DNA of 64,000 bases from Rhizobium mongolense USDA 1844 (GCF_000419765.1 NZ_ATTQ01000006.1:62001-126000); one strand, 5' to 3'; numbered from the stretch's first letter, positions 19,160 through 27,961 are shown. The notes: generated by a model not told the origin, from the letters alone. Translations and numbers: made by a program.

Positions 19160-19300
19160 GCTTAGTCGCGCTGGAGGTGATTCCAGTCCGCCTTCGGCTC
19201 CCATACTCGCCTAAGGGCGTCAGACATACAATCCAGCCGGGATGAGGGTTCGGGCCCGATAGGCTACGCTCGTCCCAGGCTACAGCTTGGTTGAAGCGAT
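19160..19300 (+). other. Structured intergenic stretch, candidate RNA or leader
   Basis: Three hairpins follow one another: CTGGA/TCCAG at 19171-19186, CGCC-taag-GGCG near 19208-19219, and a ~12-bp stem (AGCCGGGATGAG at 19235-19246 with CTCGTCCC-a-GGCT at 19269-19281, one bulge and one wobble). The stretch ends just before the 30-residue peptide gene, so it could be that gene's leader or a small RNA. I do not recognise a known RNA family. Confidence 0.35.
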
Positions 19301-19312
19301 TTGGAGTATTCC

Positions 19313-19405
19313 ATGACGATCAAGACGGCGTTGTTGAGAATGTCCCTGATTATCGTTTCCGGGTGGGTCATGGTCGGCACCATCACCTTGGTGATGTTCC
19401 ATTGA
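19313..19405 (+). CDS. 30-residue single-pass membrane peptide
   Basis: ATG 19313 is preceded by TTGGAG at a good distance and opens a 30-codon frame. It encodes a short basic start (MTIKTALLR) and one hydrophobic helix (MSLIIVSGWVMVGTITLVMF). The layout is typical of small inner-membrane peptides. It lies 18 bases before the KTSC-like gene on the same strand and probably shares its message. Function unknown. Confidence 0.5.
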   Translation: MTIKTALLRMSLIIVSGWVMVGTITLVMFH

Positions 19406-19423
19406 CCAGCGAGGTGTAACGGC

Positions 19424-19612
19424 ATGCGGTTCCTAGTGTACACGAAATCGATCGCAGAACTCGATTATGACGAAGAGACGCGCGTCTTGACGATCATCTA
19501 CCGGGACGGCCAATTGCGATCCGTTCCCCATGTCGATCCCAAGATCATGATGAAGATGGTTGCACAGCTTCCTCCGGAACGATCCCTCTACCTGATGCAG
19601 GCGGCGATCTGA
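19424..19612 (+). CDS. Small KTSC-domain-like protein
   Basis: A 62-residue protein with the short beta-rich pattern of the KTSC family: YTKSIAELDYDEETRVLTII, then YRDGQLRSVPHVDPKIM. ATG 19424 follows GAGGTG. KTSC proteins are small and mostly uncharacterised; some occur beside nucleic-acid enzymes. Here it follows the membrane peptide and the PhoB paralogue. The family assignment rests on pattern only. Confidence 0.6.
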   Translation: MRFLVYTKSIAELDYDEETRVLTIIYRDGQLRSVPHVDPKIMMKMVAQLPPERSLYLMQAAI

Positions 19613-19649
19613 ACGCCGCGGCCAAGGCAAGATCCGACCGAACCTGGCG

Positions 19650-20093
19650 TCAATGTATGGCTTCGGTAAAAGCGCGGCGATAGAACGCGCCGAGGTTGAT
19701 CCGTTCTGCAGCGGCCGCCACAAGCTTCTTTTCCAGACGGCGCTCGTATTCCCGCGATCGGGCCGCCCGCGGCCTGCCGTGCGGTGTCGTAGGCTTTAGC
19801 CGGATCCGTGGTCCGACGTCGTCGCGATACTGGGCAAGCGTCATGCCGGCCTTGATCAGCAGAGTTCTTATCTGCGGACGGTGCTCGGCAGCGATGACGA
19901 GGCCAAACGACTTGATCAGGACAGGCTTCGGGACTGGCAGCTCGATCTCGTCGATGATGTCATTTCCCACTTGCGCTTCCTCGGCGAACACGAGGTACTG
20001 GTCCACCAGGTCATGAGCGGCCTCCAGGGTCTCGGTGTCCGGGCTGTACCGGCACCAGGTGTCACCAAAAGCACTCAGCGATCCGTATGACAT
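19650..20093 (-). CDS. Conserved-looking protein of unknown function
   Basis: A protein of 147 residues, cytoplasmic as there is no signal or membrane helix. Two ATGs lie in tandem (20096 and 20093); GAAGGAG is best spaced for the second. The front half is acidic and the second half strongly basic (RIRLKPTTPHGRPRAARSRE, then YERRLEKKLVAAAAERIN), which could suit nucleic-acid or membrane contact. It converges with the KTSC-like gene. I do not recognise it. Confidence 0.6.
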   Translation of the reverse strand: MSYGSLSAFGDTWCRYSPDTETLEAAHDLVDQYLVFAEEAQVGNDIIDEIELPVPKPVLIKSFGLVIAAEHRPQIRTLLIKAGMTLAQYRDDVGPRIRLKPTTPHGRPRAARSREYERRLEKKLVAAAAERINLGAFYRRAFTEAIH

Positions 20094-20233
20094 CATGAGC
20101 TCCTTCGCCCTTCAAATGAACGCGGAAACTGGCTGATTGTTCAAAGGATGCCGCAAGTAGCAGGAAAGCTGCGCGGCTTTTGCCTCGCGACGGGATGGCC
20201 GCCGCGGGGCAGCGAGGCGCATTTCGCGTAGGA

Positions 20234-20776
20234 TTAGCGCTGGTACGTGACCTCGATACTCGCCTGATCCAGCGTATTGGCACGGACGAAGAAGCCGACC
20301 ATGGCGGCGGGGGCTTTTTCATCGAGGGGGAGTTTGTCGAGGGAAAGAGCATAGACCGTGAACTGGTACCGGTGCGGCCCGTGGCCGACAGGCGGGCAAG
20401 CACCGCCATAGCCGGACATGCCGAAATCGGTGCGGCCCTGTACAGCGCCTTCGGGAAGCTCCCCATCGCTGCCCGCCCCGGTCGGGAGTTCGGAGGCGGT
20501 GGAGGGCAGGTTGAACACTGTCCAGTGCCACCAGCCGGAACCGGTCGGAGCATCCGGATCATAGGCCATGATGGCGAAGCTCTTGGTGCCTGCCGGCGCT
20601 CCGGACCAGGAAAGGTTTGGGGAGACGTTGCCACCGTCGCAGCCAAATCCTTTGAAGACCTGAGCGTCGGCCATGGGCTTGCCGGGTGTGAGGTCTTTTG
20701 AGGTCAGTTTCATTTCGGCCTGGGCGGCCGTGGAGCCAATGAAGCTCAAGGCGACAAGGGTTGTCATGATGCGCAT
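20234..20776 (-). CDS. YbhB/YbcL-type PEBP protein, probably periplasmic
   Basis: A 180-residue phosphatidylethanolamine-binding-protein-like protein (bacterial YbhB/YbcL, Raf-kinase-inhibitor fold). A signal peptide of about 20 residues (MRIMTTLVALSFIGSTAAQA) implies export. The ligand-pocket motifs are visible: NVSPNLSWSGAPAGTKSF, YDPDAPTGSGWWHW and GPHRYQFTVYAL. ATG 20776 follows AAGGAA. The bacterial role is poorly known. Confidence 0.88.
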   Translation of the reverse strand: MRIMTTLVALSFIGSTAAQAEMKLTSKDLTPGKPMADAQVFKGFGCDGGNVSPNLSWSGAPAGTKSFAIMAYDPDAPTGSGWWHWTVFNLPSTASELPTGAGSDGELPEGAVQGRTDFGMSGYGGACPPVGHGPHRYQFTVYALSLDKLPLDEKAPAAMVGFFVRANTLDQASIEVTYQR

Positions 20777-20814
20777 GGGGTAGTTCCTTCAGTTGCGAAT
20801 GAGGGAATCATAGC

Positions 20815-21672
20815 TCAGGCGGAAATTTTGTCTGTCCTGAGATGCGCAACTTCTGCCCCGATTCGCTCAAGCGCGCCGGCGCTGCCCCGCACGTCGCGCG
20901 GATTGATGCCAAACCGCTCTTTGAATCGTGCGGCAAACTGGGACGGCGAGTCATAACCCACTTCCTGAGCGATGTGCCCGATTGGAAGGGTCGTGGTATG
21001 CAGCAACGCTAGCGCTCGCGTCATGCGCGTGTCGCTCAAGGTCTCTGTAAAGCTGGTCTGTTGCGCCGCCAGCTTGCGCCGGAGCGTGGCTTCACTCATG
21101 TGGAAGGCGCGGGCGGCGTCGCCCGAAGTCCAGTCGTAGGCGGGGTCTGTTTCGATCATCTGGCGAAGACGATCCTGTAGGAGCAAACCTTCCCTCTTAC
21201 CCAACACGGCTCCGCTCAGGGCGAACCAGGTAATGAGTTCCATCATGCGGACCGTCGCAACAGCTGCGGGGAGTGCTGCATTGCTTTCGGGAGAGCAGAA
21301 AAATTCAAACAGCGCCACCGCTTCGGCCGGCAAGTCCTTGGCTTTCGCGGGAAGGGCCGTTAGGGGAGGCGTGATCGAGCCGAGCCGCGCGTAAGTCTCT
21401 TCGAATAAAGCGCGCGGAACGGGCAGGATGCAAGCTTCATAGTTCTGCGGAACCTTGGGAATATTCTCCATGGTCATGGCCTGATGGTCGGGCAGAAGGC
21501 CGTAGTCGCCGGTTTCGAGTCGCAAAGGCATGTCGCGGATAACCACCACCTTGGTTCCCGAACGCACGTTGATCAGTACAGGCGTGGTGTTCACGAGATG
21601 ATGAAAGCATGCTCGCCCTGCCTGTCGAAGGAGGACGGCAGTGGGAGTGGCGGGATTTGCTTCGTGCGTCAT
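20815..21672 (-). CDS. AraC-family transcriptional regulator
   Basis: A 285-residue regulator with an AraC-N cupin-like front half and a C-terminal DNA-binding pair: SGDAARAFHMSEATLRRKLA, then IGHIAQEVGYDSPSQFAARF followed by KERFGINPRDVR. It lies 38 bases upstream of the PEBP gene on the same strand and may be co-transcribed with it. Start ATG 21672 has a GAAGAG site. Effector and targets are unknown. Confidence 0.88.
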   Translation of the reverse strand: MTHEANPATPTAVLLRQAGRACFHHLVNTTPVLINVRSGTKVVVIRDMPLRLETGDYGLLPDHQAMTMENIPKVPQNYEACILPVPRALFEETYARLGSITPPLTALPAKAKDLPAEAVALFEFFCSPESNAALPAAVATVRMMELITWFALSGAVLGKREGLLLQDRLRQMIETDPAYDWTSGDAARAFHMSEATLRRKLAAQQTSFTETLSDTRMTRALALLHTTTLPIGHIAQEVGYDSPSQFAARFKERFGINPRDVRGSAGALERIGAEVAHLRTDKISA

Positions 21673-21856
21673 GTCTCTTCGGACTCCGCCTTTGGTCTTC
21701 GTTTTCGGGCCAAATGACCCTTAGCACGCAATCGCTCGTTTGCCATGGAAGTGGCGGACAAGTGTGCGGCGTTTGCTAGGTATGGGACGCAGGAGTAAAC
21801 TTTCAAACGTGATGGACCGGGAGCGATGTGGGAGCACTCGCCAAAGGAGGCCCGGT

Positions 21857-22756
21857 ATGAACGATGCGCCCGCAAACGACAACCCGCGGAAACCGCCGGT
21901 AAAAGCCGGTGTCATCTTCGCCCACCAGGCGCGGCAGGTGACCGTCCATGCCGACGTTCTCGCTCTGCTGTCCGATCCGGCATCTGCACAGCCTTGCCTG
22001 GATATCGCCGAAGACGCCGCCCGCGCCATCCACGGCGCCATGGCCGTTGCCCATGTCGGCGCGGATCCGCAACGGATGATCGCCGCGCCCGAGGAAATCG
22101 ATCTGCAGATGCTGCGGGACCTGGCCGAAGGCTCGCCGCATGAGCGGTTCGAGCGGGTCGCCCGGGCCTTCGAGGATTGGAAGCAGGGCAAGCCTAGCCG
22201 AGAACGGCTCCTTCTCGATGACTGCCGCGGCGATCTTAATCGCTGCGTGACCACCGAAGCCCATGAGAAGGCGCTCGTCGTCGCCCCATGCCATGGCAAC
22301 ATGGATGCCCGGGACGCTTTTCACGCTCTCGTTTTCAATGAGCACAAGCTGGTGGTGGCGCCATCTGTCGATGCCTATGCCGGCAATCTGCTGGGGCATG
22401 TGGTGATCGGCTGGAAGCCGGATGATCGTGCGCAGGGTGCCGTCGCCTCCGCCAGACGGTGGCTCGCTGCGGCCGATCGATTGACGGTTCTATGCGTCAA
22501 CGACAAACCGGACGGAAGCTACCAGTCAACGGCAAGGGAATTGCTTGATCAGCTGGGGCTTGACGGCGACGTCGTCGCAATCAGCTCGGGAAGCCGGTCC
22601 GTCGGGGAGGCGATCCTCGATTTCGCCAAGTCGGTGAATGCGACGTGCCTTTTGATTGGCGCTTTCAAGTATGGCTATTTCCTGGAACTGCTACTCGGCC
22701 GTGTGACTTACTATCTGCTGACGCATTCGCCGCATCCATTGATCATGAAGCATTAG
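21857..22756 (+). CDS. Universal stress protein, UspA family
   Basis: A 299-residue protein of two UspA-like halves. The C-terminal half carries the family features: LTVLCVNDKPDG and the final block GAFKYGYFLELLLGRVTYYL, then HSPHPLIMKH, in place of the standard G-x2-G-x9-G-S/T nucleotide motif. ATG 21857 follows a strong AAAGGAGG; the in-frame upstream start at 21740 has none. Cytoplasmic, probably stress related; ATP binding looks doubtful. Confidence 0.8.
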   Translation: MNDAPANDNPRKPPVKAGVIFAHQARQVTVHADVLALLSDPASAQPCLDIAEDAARAIHGAMAVAHVGADPQRMIAAPEEIDLQMLRDLAEGSPHERFERVARAFEDWKQGKPSRERLLLDDCRGDLNRCVTTEAHEKALVVAPCHGNMDARDAFHALVFNEHKLVVAPSVDAYAGNLLGHVVIGWKPDDRAQGAVASARRWLAAADRLTVLCVNDKPDGSYQSTARELLDQLGLDGDVVAISSGSRSVGEAILDFAKSVNATCLLIGAFKYGYFLELLLGRVTYYLLTHSPHPLIMKH

Positions 22757-22913
22757 CGGCGACGACGATTGACCTCGCCTGCGCCAAGAAAAGCCGCTAC
22801 AAAGTCGGTACTTCCAACGCTCGCAATGATCCTCCTGATTTCAGCGTTGAAAGTCTGGCGGCATCAATCGTTCGGTGGGAGGCAAAACCCCACCTTTGCC
22901 ACCTGGGAGCCAG

Positions 22914-23189
22914 CTACACTTTGCGATGATAGCTGGCGGCGGACGAGCCGGGCGTGAACCGCATTTCATGCAGCGTTTGTATCGCCAAACGTGCAGAACT
23001 CTCTTGAGAAGCAGGAGGTTGCGTGACCCCTTCTCGGGTATTGTTGAGCGCATATGGGTCGACATCAGCGATCAGGTGGCAGGGTAGCGCGGTCATCTGC
23101 CGCATCGTGTTCTCCCAGGCGGTGCGCTGCAGTTGCCTTGCCCTGAACGCAAAGAAGATGTCCAGAATGCTGTGTGCAGCCTCGGTCAT
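22914..23189 (-). CDS. Small DUF1127-like protein
   Basis: A 91-residue protein with a very strong ribosome-binding site (AAAGGAGG) 5-8 bases before its ATG. The segment QRTAWENTMRQMTALPCHLI, then ADVDPY resembles the DUF1127 core (arginine-rich helix, then L-x-D-I-G-L), but without the usual GL(S/T)R end. It is divergent from the LysR gene, 108 bases away, and may be its target. Alphaproteobacterial DUF1127 proteins are often linked with RNA metabolism and phosphate or carbon uptake; a role here is not shown. Confidence 0.5.
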   Translation of the reverse strand: MTEAAHSILDIFFAFRARQLQRTAWENTMRQMTALPCHLIADVDPYALNNTREGVTQPPASQESSARLAIQTLHEMRFTPGSSAASYHRKV

Positions 23190-23296
23190 TATGGCCTCCT
23201 TTGTTTATCGAGCCGATGTTAAAATAGCTTTGCGTTGACTTTCAAACAAACGAAATGATATGGTGCTTAATATCAGAAAAATTGAAAGATGCGACG

Positions 23297-24196
23297 ATGA
23301 CTATGCCCTTTCGCCGCCCGATCCCCTTGCTCGACAATGATGTTCTGAGAACCTTTGTCGCCATTGCGGAAACAGGTAATTTTTCGACTGCAGCCGAAGC
23401 TGTGTTCCGCACGCCGTCGGCGGTTTCCATGCAGATCAAGAAGCTCGAGGAACAGCTCGGCGCGACGCTCTTCATGCGTGATGCGCGTTCGGTGACGCTG
23501 ACGCAGCACGGCGAGCTCTTGCTGACCTACGCTCGCAATATCTTGGCGCTCTCCAACGAGGCGGTCTCCCGCTTCATCATGCCGGAACTCAGCGGCGTCG
23601 TGCGGCTCGGTGCGCCGGAGGACATCGGCGAGCGGCTGCTGCCAAGTATCCTGAAGAGCTTCGCGGAGAGCTATCCGGGCATCATGGTCGACGTGACGAT
23701 CGACATGAGCATCGGCCTCAAGAAGCGCATGGAAGAGCAGAGGTTGGATCTGGCGCTGATCAATTGCGCCACGCGGCCGTTCCCGACCGGCGGGGAGATC
23801 GTGTTTCGTGAGCGCCTTGTCTGGGCAGGTGCCAAATGCGGTACTGCCCACAGGCGCGATCCCCTGCCGATCTCGATCTGGGAGGATGGCTGCATCTGGC
23901 GCCAGGAGGCACTGGCGCAGCTTGAGCGTAACAAGCGGCCTTACCGCGTCGCCTATCTCAGCGGCCATACGATGGCGCAGCGCGCCGCCGTGCTTTCCGA
24001 CCTTGCGATCGCGCCGCTGCCGCGCTCCTATGTGGCCGACGGCATGGTGATGCTCGGTGCGCAGGAAGGCCTGCCTGAACTCGGCTCGTTCGACATCCGG
24101 CTGCTGACGGCCTCCCAGCTCTCCGGGCCTATGGAGGCGGTCGCCGACAGCATCCGCTTTGCTTTCGCGGAAAAGGCAAAGGCCGCCGCCGCTTGA
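23297..24196 (+). CDS. LysR-family transcriptional regulator
   Basis: A 299-residue LysR-type regulator. The N-terminal winged helix is clear (LLDNDVLRTFVAIAETGNFS, then EAVFRTPSAVSMQIKKLEEQ), followed by an effector-binding domain starting near residue 90 (GVVRLGAPEDIGERLLPSIL). Start ATG 23297 is chosen for family length; the longer frame from 23255 has no family residues. Divergent from the DUF1127-like gene, so the AT-rich gap between them probably holds its binding site. Effector unknown. Confidence 0.9.
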   Translation: MTMPFRRPIPLLDNDVLRTFVAIAETGNFSTAAEAVFRTPSAVSMQIKKLEEQLGATLFMRDARSVTLTQHGELLLTYARNILALSNEAVSRFIMPELSGVVRLGAPEDIGERLLPSILKSFAESYPGIMVDVTIDMSIGLKKRMEEQRLDLALINCATRPFPTGGEIVFRERLVWAGAKCGTAHRRDPLPISIWEDGCIWRQEALAQLERNKRPYRVAYLSGHTMAQRAAVLSDLAIAPLPRSYVADGMVMLGAQEGLPELGSFDIRLLTASQLSGPMEAVADSIRFAFAEKAKAAAA

Positions 24197-24301
24197 TCCG
24201 CACCGCGAGGAACTTTATTGGATTTTGGCGCGTTGAACGGCCGGAGCAGCGCAGGCTGCTTCGGCCTCGCGATTTCTAGTTTGCAAAAGAGGATTTCCAA
24301 A

Positions 24302-24457
24302 ATGACGATAACGGTCAAAATCGGCGCAGCGCTGATGCTGCTTCTGGCGCTTTCTTCCTGCGGCAATACCATCCGTGGCATGGGCCGTGATACGGCAAAC
24401 GCCGTCAATGCGACACAGGATGCCGGCCATTCGGTCAACCGCGCCGCACGCCGCTAA
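24302..24457 (+). CDS. Entericidin A/B-family small lipoprotein
   Basis: A 51-residue lipoprotein: a short signal ending in the lipobox LALSSC, then a brief mature peptide GNTIRGMGRDTANAVNATQD that matches the entericidin pattern. AGAGGA lies upstream of ATG 24302. In enterobacteria such proteins act as a toxin/antidote pair at the cell envelope; in rhizobia the role is unknown. It follows the LysR gene on the same strand. Confidence 0.85.
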   Translation: MTITVKIGAALMLLLALSSCGNTIRGMGRDTANAVNATQDAGHSVNRAARR

Positions 24458-24463
24458 ATCTTT

Positions 24464-24814
24464 TCAGATCGTTGCGGCAGGGTAGGCGCGTTCGAGGCCG
24501 CCCGATCGGTTAAGGCCAGTGCGGAAAGCAAGATAGGCCGGATGCTGGCTTGATTTCGCCGCTTCTGTCAAACGGATCTGAAGCCGCGCCGGCGCGGCTT
24601 CACCAATCCACATTCCGGTATTTTCAAGTTTCAGAGAATTAAGAAAAGGCGCAGCCGCGGCCAGATCCAGATACCGATGCAAGCCGTCGATCAGGCTGTC
24701 GTCCTGCGCTGCGTTTTCCATGAGCAGCGCAAGATACGACCAGTCCGCTTCGGAAGCGCCTGCAAATTTGCTGGCAACAATCTCGCGATTGGGAAAGGAA
24801 GCGGCTGGCGTCAT
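24464..24814 (-). CDS. Small protein of unknown function
   Basis: A 116-residue frame, mostly helical by composition, without signal or membrane segments (ASEADWSYLALLMENAAQDD, then LIDGLHRYLDLAAAAPFL). Tail-to-tail with the entericidin gene and downstream of the betaine-type binding protein. No recognisable family; the start could also lie slightly upstream. Confidence 0.5.
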   Translation of the reverse strand: MTPAASFPNREIVASKFAGASEADWSYLALLMENAAQDDSLIDGLHRYLDLAAAAPFLNSLKLENTGMWIGEAAPARLQIRLTEAAKSSQHPAYLAFRTGLNRSGGLERAYPAATI

Positions 24815-24909
24815 CGGTCATCCATTGCGTTGCTGCCATGGCCCGGCAGTCGTTTGACTAGAATATCCCGTCAGCCTAGGAGCGATAGCCTACGCGAGGC
24901 TGGAATTGC

Positions 24910-25905
24910 TCAAAGAGCGGCCTTCACCTTTTCAGCGACGGCAGCCGGCATCCACCGTGTCCAGAGTTCGGGGTAGTTGCGGAGAAAATAGAGCGCGGCG
25001 TTCTCGCTGCTTTCCCGGTTTTCGTCCTGCCACGCCAGAATGTCGTTTATGGTGTTGTTGTCCCAGGTGCGGGAGCGCAAATAGTCGACTTCCGGACCGG
25101 CACGGTCGGCAAAGGCCTTGGTGACGACGGTAAAGGCCTGGGAGACGGGATAGGCGTTAAGCTGCGGACGCGCGCAGCCTTCGACCGAGGTGCAGGCCAG
25201 CCATTCCGCCTTGTCGTGGCTGACACCCATACTGAGCAGTGTCATGTCGTATTTGCCGAGGATCGCTGTTGGTGCCCAGTAATAGCCGAGCCAGCCGACC
25301 TTGGCGTCGAAGGCTGCGCCGATCGAATCGTCCAGGCCTTGCGGGCTTTCGCTGTCGATCAGCTCGAAACCGGCCTGCTCGCCGTTTAAGGCTTTGAAGA
25401 GATTGGCTGTCGAAATCCGGCAGCTCCAGCCCGGCGGACAATTGTGGACGGCGCCCTTGGAGGCATTCTTCGGCGCGGGGAAGAGGTCTGGCCGTTTCAG
25501 GGCATCCTGCACGGAGCGGATGTCGGGATTTGCATCGGCGATGAATTTCGGGATCCACCAGCCTTCGATTGCGCCATCGGACAAAATCTCGGAGGCCTGG
25601 ATCAGGCGCCCGCTCTTCACTGCCGCTTCGAGTTGGGTCCTGACAGACGCGGTCCAGAGTTCCGGTGCGATATCGGGTTCGCCCTTCTGATCCATCGAAG
25701 CAAAAGTGGGCACTGTATCGCCCGCCACGGTCCTGACATTGCATCCATAACCGTTTTTAAGAATGAAGCTGTCGAAGTTGGCGGCAATCGCTGCTGAGGC
25801 CCAACTCATCTCCGCGATCGAAACATTACCGCAATCAGCCTGCGCGGCGCGGCCGCCGGCCACGAGACCTACGGCAATAAACAGCGAAGCCAGGATGATC
25901 TTCAT
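24910..25905 (-). CDS. Glycine betaine/choline-type ABC binding protein
   Basis: A 331-residue periplasmic receptor of the OpuAC/ProX family, which binds quaternary amines. The signal peptide ends near RAAQA-DCG. Aromatic residues typical of the ligand box appear in IAEMSWASAAIAANFDSFIL, AIEGWWIPKF and VGWLGYYWAPTAIL. The family block PELWTASVRTQLEAAVKSGR is also present. ATG 25905 follows GGGGAAA; the upstream start at 25980 adds no family sequence. No permease or ATPase gene is adjacent, so it may serve a transporter encoded elsewhere. Confidence 0.85.
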   Translation of the reverse strand: MKIILASLFIAVGLVAGGRAAQADCGNVSIAEMSWASAAIAANFDSFILKNGYGCNVRTVAGDTVPTFASMDQKGEPDIAPELWTASVRTQLEAAVKSGRLIQASEILSDGAIEGWWIPKFIADANPDIRSVQDALKRPDLFPAPKNASKGAVHNCPPGWSCRISTANLFKALNGEQAGFELIDSESPQGLDDSIGAAFDAKVGWLGYYWAPTAILGKYDMTLLSMGVSHDKAEWLACTSVEGCARPQLNAYPVSQAFTVVTKAFADRAGPEVDYLRSRTWDNNTINDILAWQDENRESSENAALYFLRNYPELWTRWMPAAVAEKVKAAL

Positions 25906-26506
25906 TCGCTTTTTCCCCAGTTTTTGATGCTGACATGCAGCTTTTGGATGTAATACTAACCGCCCAATGCGTTCGTTCAATGAATGAAATGCAGTAGTTT
26001 GGCCGTCGCAATTTCAGGTGCCATGCTTTTTTTGCATCGCGCCCGCGGCCTGGAACATTCCGATTACTTCCCAGCCTACGCCTATGACACGGCAATTGAA
26101 ATCCGCTTGTGGCCAAATATTTTTGAGCTAAATGATTGATTTTACTTATCTAATATTCCAACTTATCCGCAAGCGAAAACTTGCATCGAGTTTCAGGCGG
26201 AATGCCCTCAGTGAACTGCATGCGGATCGACAATCGGCAAAATGTCAAAAAAAAGTCGAAATTCACCGTTGCTGAGTTCCGTAATAACACTCCGGTAAGA
26301 ATGTCACGCTATCAGTTGAACCACGGCGGGGACAACCGCCGCTTTCTCCGGATCAGGTAGTGCGTTCCCGGAGAATACGAGTTTCGCCGTGTATTGGCGA
26401 ATACGCCAGAGTATTCGGCAAACCGCGCGCGCCCGCCAGCCCGCGCGGTTTTCGCATTTCGGTCAGACATTGACCTCGGATCGTGCCGCGTTGTAGGCCT
26501 CATCGC
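25906..26506. other. Intergenic region upstream of cobQ, structured in its last part
   Basis: 601 bases without a supported gene. The first ~300 are AT-rich and probably contain promoters for the binding protein (minus) and cobQ (plus). The rest is the structured leader described separately. Confidence 0.5.
26320..26455 (+). promoter_or_regulatory. Structured leader with terminator-like hairpin before cobQ
   Basis: Four stems follow each other: CGGCGG/CCGCCG (26324-26341), CTCCGG/CCGGAG (26346-26373), CGAATAC/GTATTCG (26398-26417) and a 9-bp AACCGCGCG/CGCGCGGTT hairpin (26421-26450) followed by TTCGCATTT. A second GAATAC copy at 26372-26377 could pair with GTATT at 26391, an alternative to the third stem. 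It ends ~50 bases before cobQ. The cobalamin-riboswitch core is not recognisable here. Confidence 0.4.
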
Positions 26507-27961
26507 ATGACCAAGGCGATCATGTTGCAGGGAACCGGCTCGGATGTCGGCAAGACGGTACTCGCTGCCGGGCTTTGCCGGCTTGCGGCCAATCGCGGCC
26601 TCAAGGTGAAGCCTTTCAAGCCTCAAAATATGTCGAACAACGCGGCTGTCGCCGATGACGGCGGGGAGATCGGCCGGGCGCAGTGGCTGCAGTCGCTTGC
26701 GGCGCGCACGTCCTCGTCGATACATATGAATCCGGTTCTCCTCAAGCCGCAATCCGAAAACGGCAGCCAGATCATCGTACAGGGTAAGGTCTTCGGGCAG
26801 GCGAAGGCCCGCGACTACCAAAGGTTAAAGCCGCTGCTTCTTGAGCATGTGCTGCAGAGCTTTGCGATCGTCTCGGAAGGCGCCGATCTCGTCATTGTTG
26901 AAGGTGCGGGCTCGCCGGCCGAAATCAACCTGCGTTCCGGCGATATCGCCAATATGGGCTTTGCCACCCGCGCCAAGGTGCCTGTCGTGCTCGTCGGCGA
27001 TATCGATCGTGGCGGCGTGATCGCCTCTCTTGCCGGCACGCACGCGATCCTTTCGGATGACGACCGCGCGATGATTTCCGGCTATATCATCAACAAGTTC
27101 CGCGGCGATATTTCGCTCTTCGATGACGGTAATGCAGCGATCAATCGCTTCACCGGATGGCCGTGTTTCGGCGTGGTGCCCTGGCTGAAGGCGGCCGCCC
27201 GCTTGCCGGCGGAGGATTCCGTCGTGCTGGAGCGCCTCGCCAGGGGCGCCTCCGGTGCGTTGAAGATCGCCGTACCGGTTCTGCCGCGCATTGCCAATTT
27301 CGACGATCTCGATCCTCTGCGCGCCGAGCCGGATGTCGAGCTCGTCTTCGTGAAGCCGGGGGACCGGCTGCCGGGCGATGCAGCGCTGTTGATCCTGCCC
27401 GGATCGAAATCGACGATTTCCGACCTCCGTGATCTGCGCGATGCCGGCTGGGATCGCGATCTGGAGGCGCACGTCCGGCGTGGCGGGCGCGTCATAGGCA
27501 TCTGCGGCGGGTATCAGATGCTCGGGCGCACGGTTCGTGATCCGCTCGGCATCGAGGGGGCGGGCACTGCGACACCGGGTCTCGGATTGCTTGATGTCGA
27601 GACCGAAATGGCGCCGGAAAAGACCGTGCGGAACAGCCTGGCGGTCTCGGCCGAATACGGTGTTCCGCTTGCCGGCTATCAGATCCATCTGGGTGTCACG
27701 ACCGGGCCCGACTGCGCCAGGCCATCAGCGGTGATCGATGGTGTGGCCGATGGCGCGGTATCTACTGGGGGCCGGATCATGGGCACCTATCTGCATGGTC
27801 TTTTCGGCAGCGATGCCTATCGCGGCAAGCTCCTTGAGAGCTTCGGCCTATCCGGCGAACGGCGGAGCTACCGTCAAAGCGTCGACCAGGCGCTCGACGA
27901 GGTCGCGGACGAACTCGAAACCCATCTCGACAAAGGCTGGCTGGCCGGGTTTCTTGGCTAG
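26507..27961 (+). CDS. cobQ: Cobyric acid synthase CobQ
   Basis: A 484-residue glutamine- and ATP-dependent amidase that amidates adenosylcobyrinic a,c-diamide at four side chains to give cobyric acid. The N-terminal dethiobiotin-synthase-like fold has LQGTGSDVGKTVLAAGLCRL and KPQNMSNNAAV. The C-terminal amidotransferase carries the nucleophile Cys in VIGICGGYQMLG and its His in IMGTYLHGLFG. ATG 26507 gives the family length; only a weak ribosome site is seen. It converges with the ClC gene (stops overlap). Confidence 0.95.
   Translation: MTKAIMLQGTGSDVGKTVLAAGLCRLAANRGLKVKPFKPQNMSNNAAVADDGGEIGRAQWLQSLAARTSSSIHMNPVLLKPQSENGSQIIVQGKVFGQAKARDYQRLKPLLLEHVLQSFAIVSEGADLVIVEGAGSPAEINLRSGDIANMGFATRAKVPVVLVGDIDRGGVIASLAGTHAILSDDDRAMISGYIINKFRGDISLFDDGNAAINRFTGWPCFGVVPWLKAAARLPAEDSVVLERLARGASGALKIAVPVLPRIANFDDLDPLRAEPDVELVFVKPGDRLPGDAALLILPGSKSTISDLRDLRDAGWDRDLEAHVRRGGRVIGICGGYQMLGRTVRDPLGIEGAGTATPGLGLLDVETEMAPEKTVRNSLAVSAEYGVPLAGYQIHLGVTTGPDCARPSAVIDGVADGAVSTGGRIMGTYLHGLFGSDAYRGKLLESFGLSGERRSYRQSVDQALDEVADELETHLDKGWLAGFLG

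Noticed and set aside
26421..26450. GC-rich hairpin considered as a tRNA or ordinary terminator
   Set aside because: No cloverleaf is possible around it, and no upstream plus-strand gene needs a terminator; treated as part of the cobQ leader.
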